Positions 5,522 to 6,419 of a stretch of 6,419 bases of DNA are shown here, one piece after another; positions within the stretch are counted from its first letter, which is position 1; each line of letters starts with the position of its first letter. The stretch comes from Deltaproteobacteria bacterium (GTDB taxonomy: Bacteria > Bdellovibrionota_C > UBA2361 > OMII01), in the NCBI GenBank assembly GCA_023262305.1, contig JALRCK010000133.1, positions 1 through 6,419 on the forward strand. The letters run 5' to 3'. The notes beneath the pieces were generated by a model that had not been told where the DNA came from, made no database searches, and saw nothing but the letters and a program-made list of their open reading frames with translations. The position numbers and the translations under genes are program-made.

Positions 5522-6419
5522 ATGGGGCGGGTTTCTATTCCTCCCTTTAAAGATGTCGCCGATTGCACCTGGAGGGACCGCGTCCTCGCGGTCCGGTGTG
5601 GCGGTCGCAATGTCTTGTTGCAACGGCTCTCTCGAATCAATGTGCTATCGATGTGCATACCCGGACCGCGGGTACGCGGTCCCTCCCTGTGGTTAACGGT
5701 CTTGGGGATCATGGTTGTCGCGATCTCGTGTCAGCTAGCTAGCGCACAACCAAAGATCGGCGTCCTCGCAAGCTACACTGGCGAGTGGGGCGCATACGGT
5801 CAAGCCTACCGACACGGTATCGAGATGGCTGATGTTGGAGGCACGGCAACCTTCGTTTACGAAGACGATGGATTTCTTCCTGCAAAGAGCGTCTCCGCCT
5901 TTCGCAAGCTCGTCGATATAGACAAGATCTCCGCGGTATTGGTGGGTGATACGGTCACTGCGCAAGCCATCGCCCCGATCGCCCTGAAGCGCAAAATCCC
6001 ACTGTTCGCGTGGGCTTCGGGAGATGATCGAGCATTCATCAATAATCCTGATGCCGTAAGGCTGTGGAGCACAAACGCGGCAGATCTCTCCTTTGTGAGC
6101 AGCGAGATAAAGCGACGCGGGTATAAAAAGCTCGCACTCTTTACCTCAACGCACACCTACACAGGAATGTGGGCGCAGGGAATAGTCGAGCGATTTCCAG
6201 GAAGCGAGTGGCAGGATTTCTCAACAGCGCCAGAGAGCTTCCAAGCAAATCTCTTGAAGGCGAAAAATGGAGGATTTGACGCAATCGGCGTGTGCTTAAG
6301 TTCAGGACTCAACGGACGCGTTGCTAAGCAGATGCGAGAGCTGCGCATAACGCTCCCCCTCTTTGGGTGTAATTTTTTGGAGGCCTCAGTCGATATTCAG
6401 TCAGCGGCGGGGGCTCTCG
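5522..6419 (+). CDS. ABC-transporter periplasmic ligand-binding protein, Peripla_BP_6 / branched-chain amino acid type (partial, runs off right edge)
   Basis: The frame is open for 299 codons to the window edge, so the C-terminus is missing. From ATG 5522, residues 1-55 are an unusual leader, 56-70 a hydrophobic core (LWLTVLGIMVVAISC), and ASA|QP near 75-76 a plausible signal peptidase I site. AISC is a weak alternative lipobox. The mature part opens KIGVLASYTGEWGAYGQAYR (78-97), the usual type I periplasmic-binding start, and continues with alternating strands and helices including ISAVLVGDTVTAQAIAPIA and KKLALFTSTHTYTGMWAQGI. Such proteins capture amino acids or similar small ligands for an ABC importer, or act as sensory ligand-binding domains; the ligand cannot be read here. 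The start is 11 nt after cinA with a strong Shine-Dalgarno, but codons 17-55 read through two inverted palindromic repeats. ATG 5651 (residue 44) would give a normal 32-residue signal peptide but has a poor ribosome site. Gene confidence is high, start confidence about 0.5. Confidence 0.85.
   Translation, partial: MGRVSIPPFKDVADCTWRDRVLAVRCGGRNVLLQRLSRINVLSMCIPGPRVRGPSLWLTVLGIMVVAISCQLASAQPKIGVLASYTGEWGAYGQAYRHGIEMADVGGTATFVYEDDGFLPAKSVSAFRKLVDIDKISAVLVGDTVTAQAIAPIALKRKIPLFAWASGDDRAFINNPDAVRLWSTNAADLSFVSSEIKRRGYKKLALFTSTHTYTGMWAQGIVERFPGSEWQDFSTAPESFQANLLKAKNGGFDAIGVCLSSGLNGRVAKQMRELRITLPLFGCNFLEASVDIQSAAGAL
5571..5596 (+). repeat. REP-like hairpin, left copy
   Basis: The stem GGACCGCG (5575-5582) pairs perfectly with CGCGGTCC (5587-5594) around the tetraloop TCCT. 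The GGAG foot is at 5571-5574 and the copy ends in GG. If translation starts at 5522 the copy is read as WRDRVLAVR, a peptide with no relation to a signal sequence. Confidence 0.8.
5661..5686 (-). repeat. REP-like hairpin, right inverted copy
   Basis: The stem GGACCGCG (5663-5670) pairs perfectly with CGCGGTCC (5675-5682) around the loop GGTA; the foot CTCC (5683-5686) is GGAG on the minus strand. It lies directly before the codons for the hydrophobic core of the signal peptide, which begin at 5687-5692, and is read in frame as PGPRVRGPS. Confidence 0.8.

Larger units (their letters stand above)
5571..5686. repeat. BIME-like pair: two REP-type palindromes in inverted orientation
   Basis: Two 26-bp copies (5571-5596 and, inverted, 5661-5686) flank a 64-nt spacer. 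Read outward to inward, each begins GGAGG and then forms a hairpin; 24 of 26 positions are identical, and both differences lie in the loop. GGAGGGACCGCG at the left end is the exact reverse complement of CGCGGTCCCTCC at the right end, so the whole block can also fold as one long stem. A GGAG/GTAG foot beside a hairpin, paired head to head, is the layout of REP/BIME elements mobilised by REP-associated tyrosine transposases. No transposase gene and no target duplication are seen here. The spacer holds a small palindrome GTTGCAAC (5617-5624) and a repeated ATGTGC (5640, 5651). Confidence 0.75.

Noticed and set aside
5575..5594. Rho-independent terminator after cinA
   Set aside because: The GC-rich 8-bp hairpin is not followed by a T run, and the same is true of the copy at 5663-5682.
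5571..5686. CRISPR repeat-spacer unit
   Set aside because: There are only two copies, they are in inverted rather than direct orientation, and no further units or cas genes are visible.
5734..5743. Palindrome GCTAGCTAGC
   Set aside because: It encodes part of the signal peptide end (LAS), is a single short self-complementary tetranucleotide repeat, and has no partner site.

Overview
The window looks like ordinary chromosomal DNA from a Gram-negative, diderm bacterium of moderate GC content. It carries two cell-wall enzymes (MltG and a MepM-type M23 endopeptidase), two near-universal housekeeping proteins (RuvX/YqgF and CinA) and an exported ABC-transporter binding protein. Nothing in it fixes the phylum. 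The short GGAG-headed palindromes near the right end are of the REP type found in many genomes with REP-associated transposases, so they do not decide it either.

Layout: positions 1-2773 hold a leftward cluster read in the order ruvX, mltG, then an unrecognised membrane protein that runs off the left edge. Its 421 visible residues are three predicted membrane segments, a short helical region and a very long tail without bulky hydrophobic residues. The spacings are 26 and 11 nt, so the three are probably one operon. Positions 2774-2910 form a divergent promoter region. Positions 2911-6419 hold a rightward cluster: mepM, then cinA (stop and start overlap as TAATG), then a periplasmic-binding-protein gene that runs off the right edge. 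Together the two divergent operons pair peptidoglycan strand termination (MltG) with peptide cross-link opening (MepM).

The most unusual structure is at 5571-5686. Two 26-bp hairpin repeats in opposite orientation (a BIME-like pair) lie between cinA and the mature part of the binding protein. The reading frame from the best start codon (ATG 5522, preceded by GGAGAAGG) stays open through both repeats, so they either lie inside the signal-peptide region of the coding sequence or have displaced the true start. I see no RNA genes, CRISPR array, intact insertion sequence or convincing rho-independent terminator. No undescribed multi-gene system is evident. The candidates worth a look are the repeat pair in the 5' coding region and the unknown membrane protein next to mltG.
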